From an uncultured Eggerthellaceae bacterium (GTDB lineage: Bacteria > Actinomycetota > Coriobacteriia > Coriobacteriales > Eggerthellaceae): a stretch of DNA of 10,748 bases. Position 1 is the first letter of the stretch. Each line of letters starts with the position of its first letter. The translations under genes were made by a program, and so were the position numbers. The notes below the pieces were generated by a model, which was not told the DNA's origin, ran no database searches, and saw nothing but the letters and a program-made list of their open reading frames with translations. The stretch spans positions 1 through 10,748 of the forward strand of contig CAJUFC010000102.1 of NCBI GenBank assembly GCA_910585565.1, given 5' to 3'. Positions 1 to 6,805 of this stretch are shown piece by piece.

Positions 1-1
1 G

Positions 2-2371
2 ACGGCCGTCATCGCCTTGGCGGTCGCCCTCGCGGGGGTCGGGCTGGGCCCGGCCTCCGCCTGGGCGAGCGTCGCCGACGGCGTCTTGGGCCTCAACGTC
101 AACGTGCCCGCCACCGTGCAGCAGGCGCCCGGCTCTAGCGGGGACGCTGGCAGCAAGGGCGCGCCTGGCGTGCTCGGCCTCAACATCAACGTGCCAGGCG
201 CCCTGGACGCGGACCCGGACGGCGGCTCGGGCTCGGCAGGCGACCGCCCGGCGGCAGGCGTGCTCGGCCTCAACCTCAACGTGCCCTCGACGGTGCAGCA
301 GACGCCGGGCTCGTCGGGCGATGCGGGCAGCAAGGGCTCGGCGGGTGTCCTCGGCCTGAACCTCAACGTGCCCTCCACCGTCACGCAGGCGCCGGGCTCC
401 AGCGGCGAGACGGCAGGTGCCGCGGGTGTCTTGGGCCTCAATATCAACGTTCCCTCCACCGTGACCCAGGCCCCCGGGGCTACGGGCGAGACGGCGGGCG
501 CCGCGGGCGTGCTGGGCCTCAACATGAACGTGCCGCGCGGCAACTACGTCACGTTCGACGCCAACGGCGGCCAGGGCTCGTGGATCCAGCCCATCGTGCC
601 GGGCGAGCCGGTGCGCTCACCCGAGGGCGACGAGGGCAACTTCTTCTGGCCAGCTCGTCACATCGAGGGCTGGTACACCGATGCCGCCTGCACGCCTGGC
701 GCGAAGTGGGATTTCGACACCGTGGTGGAGGAGGCCATCACCCTCTATGCCCACTGGGTGCTGACCGAGGAGCCTCACCCGACGGCCGAGGTCGCGCTGC
801 ACGTGATCTACGACAACGCGACGCTTGACGGCGACGGGTACGGCGTCGCGGGCTATAGCGGCCCGGTGGACGGAGGCGACGGACATGGCCCGGTGTACGA
901 GGGCGAATACCTCCTCGGTGGCGCCATGCCGCCCGACCTCGACGGCACGCTGGCGCTTCCCGAGCCCGAGATGGTGCCGACCGACGAGCTGGACGGGCTC
1001 TTTGACGGCTGGTACCGCACGTGCGAGTTCGACGACGCAGGCAACCCGATCTACCGCGACAAGGTGTCGCAGAACGCCGACGGCGACTACGCCATCGGGC
1101 GCTTCGAGACGGGCGACAAGGAGTTCTGGGCCAAGTGGAAGGTCGTGCGCACGCACTACGTGACGTTCGATCCCGGCGAGGGCGCGTGGCAGGACGGCTC
1201 GTCGGACGCACAGGTGTTGCGCGTCGAGCACGGCAAGCCGGTCTATGCGCCCAGCCCCGCGCCCAATCTGGCCGAGCACGACTTCGTCGAGTGGCGCACC
1301 CTCGCAGGCGAGCGCTACGTGTTCGGCGCCCCGGTCTACGAGGACATGACGCTCGTTGCGCACTACGAGCCCATCCCCGAGTTCGTGGTGACGTTCGATG
1401 CGGGCGCGGGAGCGTGGGCTGACGGGTCTGCCACGCACGTGGAGACGGTGCGGCGCGGCGAGACGGTCGCGCGCCCGGTTGACCCGGTGCGCGAGGGCTA
1501 TGACTTTGCCGGCTGGTACACCGACGGCACGCTCTCGACGGCCTACGACTTTGGCTGGCCCATCACGCGCGCCCTCACGCTGTACGCCCGTTGGACCGAG
1601 CGCGAGGAGCCGCCTGTGGGCTCTTGGACGGTCACGTTCGACGCCGCGGGCGGCGCGTGGGAGAGCGCCGAGGGAGACGAGACCGTGCGCAGGGCGACGG
1701 TCGCGGACGGCGCGCTCGCCGAGGAGCCCGAGGCCCCGAAGCGGGCCGGCTGGCAGCATGCCGGCTGGGCCCGCGCGGACGGCAGCGCCTGGGACTTCGG
1801 GACGGACGTCGTGACCGATGACGTCACGCTCTTCGCCAGCTGGGCGCTCCGGCTCGACGTGACGGTGCCGGTGTCGGTGGCCTTTGCCGTGAGCGCCGAG
1901 GCTGGCGACGTCACGGCCCCCGAGATGGGCGCCTACGCGCTCAAGTCGCGCACGGTCGCGCCCGTCGAGGTGGAGGCGGTGTCGCTCGAGAGCCGGCAGG
2001 CCGAGCTCGAGGCATTCTTCGAGCTGGCCGAGGGCGCGGGCTGGCAAGACGCGCTCGGGAAGACCGAGCTCACGATGCTGGCCGATGTGCCCGGCGCGCC
2101 GAGGCTCGCGCTCGCCCTCGCGGGCGACGCGGGCGGCGCGGCGTGGAGGAGCGCCTATGCGCTGACCAGCGCCGAGCGCGCGGCCTACCGCATGGATGCC
2201 TTCGACTACGCCGGCACGGCGTTCGACGAGCCCTGGCAGGGAGGCGACCCCAGCGAGAGGCTGCCGCTCGAGCTGGGCATGACCGTGTCCGACAAGCTCA
2301 AGCCCCGAGCCGACCTCGACGGCCTGAGGCCCATCACCCGCCTCCAGCTGACCGTCGCAGCGAGGGGGTGA
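2..2371 (+). CDS. Secreted InlB B-repeat surface protein with GVLGLNxNVP repeats (5' partial)
   Basis: Likely exported cell-surface or adhesin-type protein; no enzymatic motif is seen. The frame is open to the left edge, and the residues there (an Ala/Val/Leu/Gly-rich run ending ASAWA-S) look like the second half of a signal peptide, so the true start lies upstream and the TTG at 17 is probably internal. Numbering from that TTG: signal-peptide remnant to about 17; six GVLGLNxNVP repeats at 22-173; five InlB/Flg_new-type B-repeats at about 177-247, 259-374 (long, divergent), 381-450, 456-526 and 537-609. These show the usual pattern of VTFD...G near the start, GWY (or a variant) in the middle and L-x-A-x-W at the end. 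A C-terminal domain (about 612-784) is rich in Ala/Glu/Val and unnamed. No LPXTG motif, C-terminal membrane helix or basic tail is present, so the mode of surface attachment is unknown. B-repeats are known from Listeria internalins; the adhesion role here is inference. Confidence 0.85.
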   Translation, partial: TAVIALAVALAGVGLGPASAWASVADGVLGLNVNVPATVQQAPGSSGDAGSKGAPGVLGLNINVPGALDADPDGGSGSAGDRPAAGVLGLNLNVPSTVQQTPGSSGDAGSKGSAGVLGLNLNVPSTVTQAPGSSGETAGAAGVLGLNINVPSTVTQAPGATGETAGAAGVLGLNMNVPRGNYVTFDANGGQGSWIQPIVPGEPVRSPEGDEGNFFWPARHIEGWYTDAACTPGAKWDFDTVVEEAITLYAHWVLTEEPHPTAEVALHVIYDNATLDGDGYGVAGYSGPVDGGDGHGPVYEGEYLLGGAMPPDLDGTLALPEPEMVPTDELDGLFDGWYRTCEFDDAGNPIYRDKVSQNADGDYAIGRFETGDKEFWAKWKVVRTHYVTFDPGEGAWQDGSSDAQVLRVEHGKPVYAPSPAPNLAEHDFVEWRTLAGERYVFGAPVYEDMTLVAHYEPIPEFVVTFDAGAGAWADGSATHVETVRRGETVARPVDPVREGYDFAGWYTDGTLSTAYDFGWPITRALTLYARWTEREEPPVGSWTVTFDAAGGAWESAEGDETVRRATVADGALAEEPEAPKRAGWQHAGWARADGSAWDFGTDVVTDDVTLFASWALRLDVTVPVSVAFAVSAEAGDVTAPEMGAYALKSRTVAPVEVEAVSLESRQAELEAFFELAEGAGWQDALGKTELTMLADVPGAPRLALALAGDAGGAAWRSAYALTSAERAAYRMDAFDYAGTAFDEPWQGGDPSERLPLELGMTVSDKLKPRADLDGLRPITRLQLTVAARG
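80..535 (+). repeat. Six-copy GVLGLNxNVP decapeptide repeat region
   Basis: Six copies of GVLGLN-[V/I/L/M]-NVP begin at 80, 167, 257, 344, 425 and 506. The copies are 29, 30, 29, 27 and 27 codons apart, joined by Gly/Ser/Ala/Thr/Asp-rich linkers such as STVTQAPGSSGETAGAA. Only the seventh residue varies, and it is always aliphatic. The DNA copies differ at synonymous positions (for example ctcggc against ttgggc), so the peptide is better conserved than the DNA. That argues for selection on the protein rather than a very recent duplication. Confidence 0.9.
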
Positions 2372-2479
2372 CGAACCGCGTAGGGCGTTTTGGCCGCCCG
2401 AATCGACGCTCGCGGAGACTGCCCTGCGCGGTCGCGGAAGCGAGAAGCGGCCCTCGGGCCCGGACTCAAGCACCATGCA

Positions 2480-2525
2480 CGGCCTTCCCCCGCCCCAGGC
2501 GGGCCCAAGCAAACGGGGAAGGCCG
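2480..2525. terminator. Two-tier hairpin downstream of the surface-protein gene
   Basis: An 11-bp perfect inverted repeat, CGGCCTTCCCC (2480-2490) with GGGGAAGGCCG (2515-2525), encloses a small inner hairpin, CGCC-cca-GGCG (2491-2501). It lies 108 bp after the stop at 2371. There is no T-run on either side, so it is either a U-less terminator or an RNA-stability element. It has the same two-tier design as the hairpin at 7488-7528. Confidence 0.5.
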
Positions 2526-2578
2526 CCGGGTTCGACGGTGGTGCCAAACTCCATTTGAATAATCACGCATGCGAGACC

Positions 2579-2609
2579 AAGGGCCTCCCTCGCCAGGGAG
2601 GTCCTTTCT
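2579..2609 (+). terminator. Intrinsic terminator in the surface-protein/lipoprotein spacer
   Basis: A 12-bp stem runs from 2579-2590 to 2595-2606 with one G-T pair and a cgcc tetraloop. It starts with AA and ends in TTTCT, which is a short but usable U-tract. It probably ends transcription from the left. Because it falls after the upstream ATG at 2569, it argues that this ATG is not the start of the following gene. Confidence 0.65.
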
Positions 2610-2633
2610 GTGGGTTGATGGCTGCCTCCTCGC

Positions 2634-2639
2634 TATAAT
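2634..2639 (+). promoter_or_regulatory. Candidate -10 box (TATAAT) for the MBL-fold lipoprotein gene
   Basis: A perfect TATAAT sits in an otherwise GC-rich spacer, 27 bp past the terminator stem and 55 bp before the chosen start at 2695. No convincing -35 is seen at 16-18 bp; the nearest TTGATG (2615-2620) is only 13 bp away. It is a plausible start point for a new transcript, at moderate confidence. Confidence 0.45.
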
Positions 2640-2694
2640 CAAAGCCAGAAACGTGTTATACGCAAGGCCAAATTCTGTCAGAACGGGGATGTGC

Positions 2695-3771
2695 ATGCGT
2701 CAGTCGCGAGCGAGTAGGGGCATCGACCCCGCAGGCATCTTCTCGACTCTCGCGCGCATCGTTTGTGCGGTGGCCCTTTGCGTGGGTGCGCTCACGCTCG
2801 CTGGCTGCACCGATGGCGGCGCGGGATGCTCGGTCGCCTTTGAGGCAAGCAGCTCAAGCGCGACTGAGGCCGTCGGCACGAGCGTGCCTGCGGAGAAGCT
2901 GGCGGGCGTGCCCGCCGAGCGCCAGGCGGGAGGCCAAGACGGCCTTCCTGCGACGGGCAACGGCCCTGACGCGACAGGCAGCCTCGATGCGGGGCAGCCC
3001 ATGGCTGCCGATGAGACGCTGCTTGTCAGGTTCTTGGACGTGGGACAGGGCGACGCCGCCCTGATAACGTGCGGAGGCCAAAGCCTGCTCATCGATGGCG
3101 GCCCCTCCAGCGCCTCGTCGATGGTCTATTCCGTCTTGGACCGGCTGGGCGTCACCCATTTGGATTACATCGTCGCGACGCATCCTGACGCCGACCATTG
3201 CGGCGGCATTGCCGGTGCGCTCAATTATGCCGATTGTGGTCGCTTCTATTGCTCTGTCACCGAGCATGACACAAAGACGTTCAAGAGCATCGTGAAGTAC
3301 CTCGGCGCGACGCCCATAACCGTGCCTGCTTGCGGCGATGCCTTCGCGCTGGGTGGCGCCGAGGTGAGGTTCGTGGGGCCGGTGAGTCCAACGCGCGACA
3401 CCAACAACGGCTCGCTGGTGTGTCTGCTGACCTACGGGGACACGCGCTTTTTGTTCACCGGGGATGCGGAGGTGGAAAGCGAGCAGGCGATGGTCTCAAT
3501 GGGTGCCGAGCTGGACGCCGATGTCTTGAAGGTGGGTCATCACGGGTCGGATTCGTCCTCGTGCGCCGCCTTCATCGAGGCCGTCTCGCCCGACTATGCC
3601 GTCATCTCGGTCGGCAAGAACGGCTACGGGCATCCTGTCCCCGAGGTGGTGCAAAGACTCCAGCGCTCAGGCGCAACCACGCTGAGAACCGACGAACTCG
3701 GCACCATTACCATCGAGTCAGACGGCACCAGCCTCCAAGTGACGTCCACCAAAGACCTCATCACGAGATAG
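2695..3771 (+). CDS. ComEC/Rec2-type MBL-fold hydrolase, predicted lipoprotein
   Basis: 358-residue metallo-beta-lactamase-fold protein related to the C-terminal domain of the DNA-uptake channel ComEC, here free-standing. Seen: a signal peptide with a hydrophobic core at about 20-37 and a lipobox LAGC (acylated Cys38); a low-complexity Ser/Ala/Gly tether at about 40-105; FLDVGQGDA (113-121); the metal-binding HPDADH (163-168); FTGD (Asp257); and VGHHGS (280-285). Metal ligands are therefore intact and the enzyme should act outside the membrane. Known relatives are phosphodiesterase/nuclease-like, but the substrate here is not established. An in-frame ATG at 2569 would add 42 residues and place a terminator inside the gene, so 2695 is preferred. 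It leaves a GGGG ribosome-binding stretch 6 nt upstream and puts the signal peptide at the N-terminus. ATG 2689 is possible. No transmembrane ComEC channel is encoded alongside. Confidence 0.88.
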   Translation: MRQSRASRGIDPAGIFSTLARIVCAVALCVGALTLAGCTDGGAGCSVAFEASSSSATEAVGTSVPAEKLAGVPAERQAGGQDGLPATGNGPDATGSLDAGQPMAADETLLVRFLDVGQGDAALITCGGQSLLIDGGPSSASSMVYSVLDRLGVTHLDYIVATHPDADHCGGIAGALNYADCGRFYCSVTEHDTKTFKSIVKYLGATPITVPACGDAFALGGAEVRFVGPVSPTRDTNNGSLVCLLTYGDTRFLFTGDAEVESEQAMVSMGAELDADVLKVGHHGSDSSSCAAFIEAVSPDYAVISVGKNGYGHPVPEVVQRLQRSGATTLRTDELGTITIESDGTSLQVTSTKDLITR

Positions 3772-3780
3772 CCCAGGTTG

Positions 3781-3816
3781 CAACAGGGAGCGGCTGAGGG
3801 GTTTGGTATCCTGTTG
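3781..3816. terminator. Weak inverted repeat after the lipoprotein gene
   Basis: CAACAGG (3781-3787) pairs perfectly with CCTGTTG (3810-3816) across a 22-nt loop, 9 nt past the stop at 3771. There is no T-run. It could be a weak terminator or a leader structure of the next gene; I cannot tell which. Confidence 0.3.
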
Positions 3817-3853
3817 TGCATTGACCAAACGTGCGAATCGGGGGCCTTGGCTT

Positions 3854-5218
3854 ATGCAACTCACGCCGGCGGAAATCACTGAGACATTGGCGATGGTGTC
3901 TCAGCAGCATTTGGATATTCGAACCATCACGCTGAGCCTCAACTTGCGGGGGTGCGCGGATGCGGACATCGATGTCGTGGCGCGCAAGGTGTATGACCGC
4001 ATGACGAGCGCCGCCGAGCGGCTGGTGCCGACGGCCAACCAGCTTGAGCGCGAGTTCGGCATCCCGATCGTCAACAAGCGCATATCGGTAACGCCGATTG
4101 CCGAGGTGTGCGCGATGACTGCGGCCGAGGACTTGACCCCTATCGCCGTTGCCATGGACCGCGCGGCCCAAGAGGTGGGGGTCGACTTCGTTGGCGGATT
4201 CACGGCGCTCGTGCAGAAGGGCGCGTCGCGCGCTGACGAGAAGCTGATGAACTCCATCCCGTCGGCGCTAGCCGAGACGGGATGCGTGTGCTCGTCGGTC
4301 AACATCGGCTCGACGCGCGCCGGCATCAACATGGACGCTGCGTTTCGCATGGCCGAGATCATTCGCGAGACGGCTGAGGCAACGGCTGACCGGCAGTGCA
4401 TCGGCGCAGGCAAGCTGGTCGTTTTCTGCAATGCCGTGGAGGACAACCCGTTCATGGCGGGTGCGTTCCATGGCTCGGGCGAGGCCGACGAGGTCATCAA
4501 CGTTGGCGTGAGCGGCCCGGGCGTTGTGCGCGCGGTGCTGGCCGACATGCCCGAGAGCGCAGACATCACCAGCATCGCCGAGGCCATCAAGGCGACGGCG
4601 TTCAAGATTACGCGCGCAGGCGAGCTGATGGCGCGCGAGGCGTCGAAGCGGCTGGGGTATGCCAAGGGCATTCTCGACTTGTCGCTCGCGCCGACGCCGG
4701 CCGAGGGCGATTCGGTTGCCGAGATCATTGAGGCGATCGGCGTTGGCGAGTGCGGCGGCCCGGGCACGACGGCTGCGCTGGCGATGCTCAACGATGCGGT
4801 CAAGAAGGGCGGCGTCATGGCGTCGTCGTCGGTCGGCGGTCTGTCGGGCGCTTTCATTCCGGTGTCCGAAGACGCCGGCATGATACGGGCAGCCGAAGAC
4901 GGCGCGCTTTCCATCGAAAAGCTCGAGGCCATGACGTGCGTGTGCTCGGTGGGGCTCGACATGATAGCCATTCCGGGAGACACGACGGTCGAGACGATCT
5001 TTGGCATCATCGCTGATGAGGCTGCCATCGGCATGATCAATAACAAGACGACGGCCGTGAGGCTCATCCCGGCTATCGGCAAGCAAGTGGGCGACGTGCT
5101 CGACTTCGGCGGGTTGCTGGGCAGCGCTCCGGTTATGCCCGTCAACCAGAATGCCGGGACGGTGTTCGCTCATCGCGGCGGTCGCATGCCAGCTCCGCTG
5201 AATTCCCTCAAGAACTAA
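3854..5218 (+). CDS. UPF0210/DUF711 family protein (PFL-like fold)
   Basis: 454 residues, matching the family's usual length of about 450. Highly conserved family blocks are easy to read: DIRTIT near residue 21, GIPIVNKRISVTPIA at about 70-84, VGVDFVGGFTALVQKG at about 109-124, CSSVNIGSTRAGINMDA, AVEDNPFMAGAFHG, GGLSGAFIPVSEDAGM, TCVCSVGLDMIAIPGDT and NNKTTAVR. The family has a pyruvate-formate-lyase-like fold, but its biochemical activity is unknown, and I see no classical glycyl-radical motif. The ATG at 3854 matches the family N-terminus (MQLTPAEI...) and has GGGG 9 nt upstream. An in-frame upstream start at 3803 would add 17 unconserved residues. In many Firmicutes this gene follows a small ACT-domain gene; none is present here. 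Predicted cytoplasmic. Confidence 0.92.
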   Translation: MQLTPAEITETLAMVSQQHLDIRTITLSLNLRGCADADIDVVARKVYDRMTSAAERLVPTANQLEREFGIPIVNKRISVTPIAEVCAMTAAEDLTPIAVAMDRAAQEVGVDFVGGFTALVQKGASRADEKLMNSIPSALAETGCVCSSVNIGSTRAGINMDAAFRMAEIIRETAEATADRQCIGAGKLVVFCNAVEDNPFMAGAFHGSGEADEVINVGVSGPGVVRAVLADMPESADITSIAEAIKATAFKITRAGELMAREASKRLGYAKGILDLSLAPTPAEGDSVAEIIEAIGVGECGGPGTTAALAMLNDAVKKGGVMASSSVGGLSGAFIPVSEDAGMIRAAEDGALSIEKLEAMTCVCSVGLDMIAIPGDTTVETIFGIIADEAAIGMINNKTTAVRLIPAIGKQVGDVLDFGGLLGSAPVMPVNQNAGTVFAHRGGRMPAPLNSLKN

Positions 5219-5223
5219 CGGCT

Positions 5224-5296
5224 TGAGCCAAGGGGCCGCTTTCTCGATTCGGGCTCGCTGCCTGGCGAGTCGGGTGAGTCAAGAGGCCGCTCCTCT
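5224..5296. repeat. Imperfect 17-bp direct repeat in the spacer
   Basis: TGAGCCAAGGGGCCGCT (5224-5240) and TGAGTCAAGAGGCCGCT (5275-5291) match at 15 of 17 positions, 51 bp apart. The second copy also folds as AGAGG-ccgct-CCTCT (5282-5296). Between them is a short hairpin, CTCGC-tgcctg-GCGAG (5254-5269). The set could form the 3' end of the DUF711 transcript, but there is no T-run. Confidence 0.45.
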
Positions 5297-5308
5297 GACC
5301 CTGATAGA

Positions 5309-5332
5309 TATAATCGGTAGTCGGGTTATATT
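5309..5332 (+). promoter_or_regulatory. Candidate promoter -10 elements upstream of the CoA-ligase gene
   Basis: The spacer turns AT-rich at about 5300-5400. It holds TATAAT (5309-5314) and TATATT (5327-5332), 130-155 bp before the ligase start. No good -35 hexamer lies at 16-18 bp from either, so these are candidates only. A dyad at 5339-5354 lies just downstream. Confidence 0.35.
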
Positions 5333-5338
5333 CTTTAT

Positions 5339-5354
5339 CGATAGCGTTGTATCG
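5339..5354. promoter_or_regulatory. Possible operator dyad CGATA-N6-TATCG
   Basis: A perfect 5-bp dyad with a 6-bp centre overlaps a palindrome TATCGATA (5336-5343). It sits 6 bp after the TATATT candidate -10, about where transcription would begin. This is a reasonable site for a repressor, but no regulator with a DNA-binding domain is visible in the window. Confidence 0.3.
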
Positions 5355-5464
5355 GAACATTGAATTGCCGAAGCTATTGTCGGTGGCTCTCGGTCGTGTT
5401 TTCATAGTCGGCGTCGCTTTCGAGTGGCAGCCTGTTTTGCAAGATGCGAGCGAAGAGATTTCCC

Positions 5465-6805
5465 ATGGCAAAGAAAAACATCCCATACGACCAGAAGTAC
5501 TACGACCCTGAGATTGAGTGCATGCCGCGCCCCGAACTTGAGGCGATGCAGCTGGCGCGCTTGCAGGAGATGGTGCAGTACGCCTACGACAACACCGTCT
5601 ATTACAAGCGCACCTTTGATGAGGCCGGCGTGGCGCCGAGCGACATCAAGTCGCTCGAGGATATCCAGAAGTTCCCGTTCATCGACAAGAAGACCGAGCG
5701 AGACACCCAGCACGTCGGCAGCTTCTTTGGCGAGATGTGCTCGGTGCCCGAGGAAGAAGTCGTGTTCATGGCGACGTCGTCGGGGTCGACGGGCGTGCCG
5801 ACGGTGAGTCCGTTCACGCAGGAGGACTTTGACCTGTGGCAGGACACGGAAGCGCGGCTGTTCTGGCAGGCTGGCATGCGCCCGAACGATCGCTATGTGC
5901 ACGGGCTCAACTTCGCGCTGTACGTTGGCGGCCCGGACGTCGTCGGGGCTCAGCGACTGGGCGCCTTGGCCATCTGGGTGGGCGCGGTTCCCAGCGACCG
6001 GTTGCTGTTTGTGCTCAAGCAGTATCAGCCGACCGTCATCTGGACGTCGCCCTCCTACGCATGGGCGCTGGGCGAAAAGGCCAAGGAGAAGGGGTTCGAC
6101 CCGCGCAAGGACTTCTCCATCCATACGATTATTGTGGCAGGCGAGCCGGGTGGGTCTATCACTTCGACGCGTGAGGCGATCGAGAGCCTATGGGGCGCCA
6201 AAGTGGTTGACTTCTTTGGCCTGTCTGACATCTACGGTGCCTGCGCCGCGATGTGCGAGGCGAAAGACGGGCTGCACATCGTCGAGGACCAGATTCTCGT
6301 CGAGACGGTTGATCCCGAGACGGGCGCGGTGTTGGAGCCGGGGGAAATGGGCGAGCTGGTCTATACGACGCTGACGAAAAAGGCGCGTCCCATGATTCGC
6401 TTCCGCACCGGAGACATCGGGTATGTCTCGAACGAGAAGTGCTCGTGCGGGCGCACGCTGGCGCGCATCCATATCACGGGGCGCAAGGACGAGATGTTCA
6501 TCGTGGGTGCCGTGAACGTGTTTCCCACCGATATCGAGTATGTCGTGCGGGCGGAGCGGGGCCTCACTGGCGAGTATTCGATTCGCGTCTATGACGAGAA
6601 TTACACGACGCGCTATGAGGTGTCTGTCGAACGCGCGCAGGATTCGGAAGAGCCGTATGACGAGGTGGCGCGCCGCGTCGAAGGCGCGCTCAAGACGCAT
6701 ACTGGCGTGCGCCCGACGCGCGTCATCGTGTACGACGCGGGAAAGCTGGGCACATCGAGCGAGCACAAGGCGAGCCGGTTCGTGGACGAAAGGACGGCGA
6801 AATAA
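5465..6805 (+). CDS. Phenylacetate-CoA-ligase family adenylating enzyme
   Basis: 446-residue ANL-superfamily enzyme of the PaaK type (usual length 430-450), expected to join an aryl or other carboxylic acid to CoA through an acyl-adenylate in the cytoplasm. Seen: a P-loop TSSGSTGVPT (104-113), in which the common Lys of TTGKPT is Val; FGLSDIYG (251-258); RTGD (314-317), the ATP-ribose-binding motif; CSCGR (326-330); GRKDE (339-343), at the hinge to the C-terminal lid; and a candidate catalytic Lys435 in EHKASRFVD. The ATG at 5465 is chosen because GAAGAGA lies 6 nt upstream and MAKKNIPYD begins like the family. An ATG at 5444 would add seven residues. The stop overlaps the next start (TAATG), so the two are co-translated. 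The acid substrate cannot be read from sequence; no indolepyruvate oxidoreductase or paa ring-cleavage genes are nearby. Confidence 0.88.
   Translation: MAKKNIPYDQKYYDPEIECMPRPELEAMQLARLQEMVQYAYDNTVYYKRTFDEAGVAPSDIKSLEDIQKFPFIDKKTERDTQHVGSFFGEMCSVPEEEVVFMATSSGSTGVPTVSPFTQEDFDLWQDTEARLFWQAGMRPNDRYVHGLNFALYVGGPDVVGAQRLGALAIWVGAVPSDRLLFVLKQYQPTVIWTSPSYAWALGEKAKEKGFDPRKDFSIHTIIVAGEPGGSITSTREAIESLWGAKVVDFFGLSDIYGACAAMCEAKDGLHIVEDQILVETVDPETGAVLEPGEMGELVYTTLTKKARPMIRFRTGDIGYVSNEKCSCGRTLARIHITGRKDEMFIVGAVNVFPTDIEYVVRAERGLTGEYSIRVYDENYTTRYEVSVERAQDSEEPYDEVARRVEGALKTHTGVRPTRVIVYDAGKLGTSSEHKASRFVDERTAK

Noticed and set aside
2383..2399. Small hairpin GGGCG...CGCCC just after the surface-protein stop
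   Set aside because: Only a 5-bp stem with no T-run; expected by chance in GC-rich DNA.
617..2566. 649-codon open frame on the - strand opposite the surface-protein gene
   Set aside because: The translation is low-complexity (Arg/Gly/His/Val-rich) with no domain. It mirrors the codon bias of the + strand gene, whose B-repeats are clearly real.
2569..2694. Upstream extension of the MBL lipoprotein from ATG 2569
   Set aside because: It would place a terminator hairpin and the -10 box inside the coding region and bury the signal peptide.
3778..3812. TTGCAA ... TATCCT as a promoter for the DUF711 gene
   Set aside because: The spacing is 23 bp and both boxes are poor.
3803..3853. Upstream extension of the DUF711 gene from ATG 3803
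   Set aside because: The 17 added residues are not family-like, while the ATG at 3854 aligns with the usual N-terminus.
3901..5145. 414-codon - strand frame opposite the DUF711 gene
   Set aside because: Ser/Ala/Met-rich antisense shadow of a highly conserved + strand protein, with no recognisable motif.
5339..5354. The dyad as a classical LysR T-N11-A box
   Set aside because: The spacing between T and A does not fit T-N11-A, and the LysR-like protein here has no DNA-binding domain.
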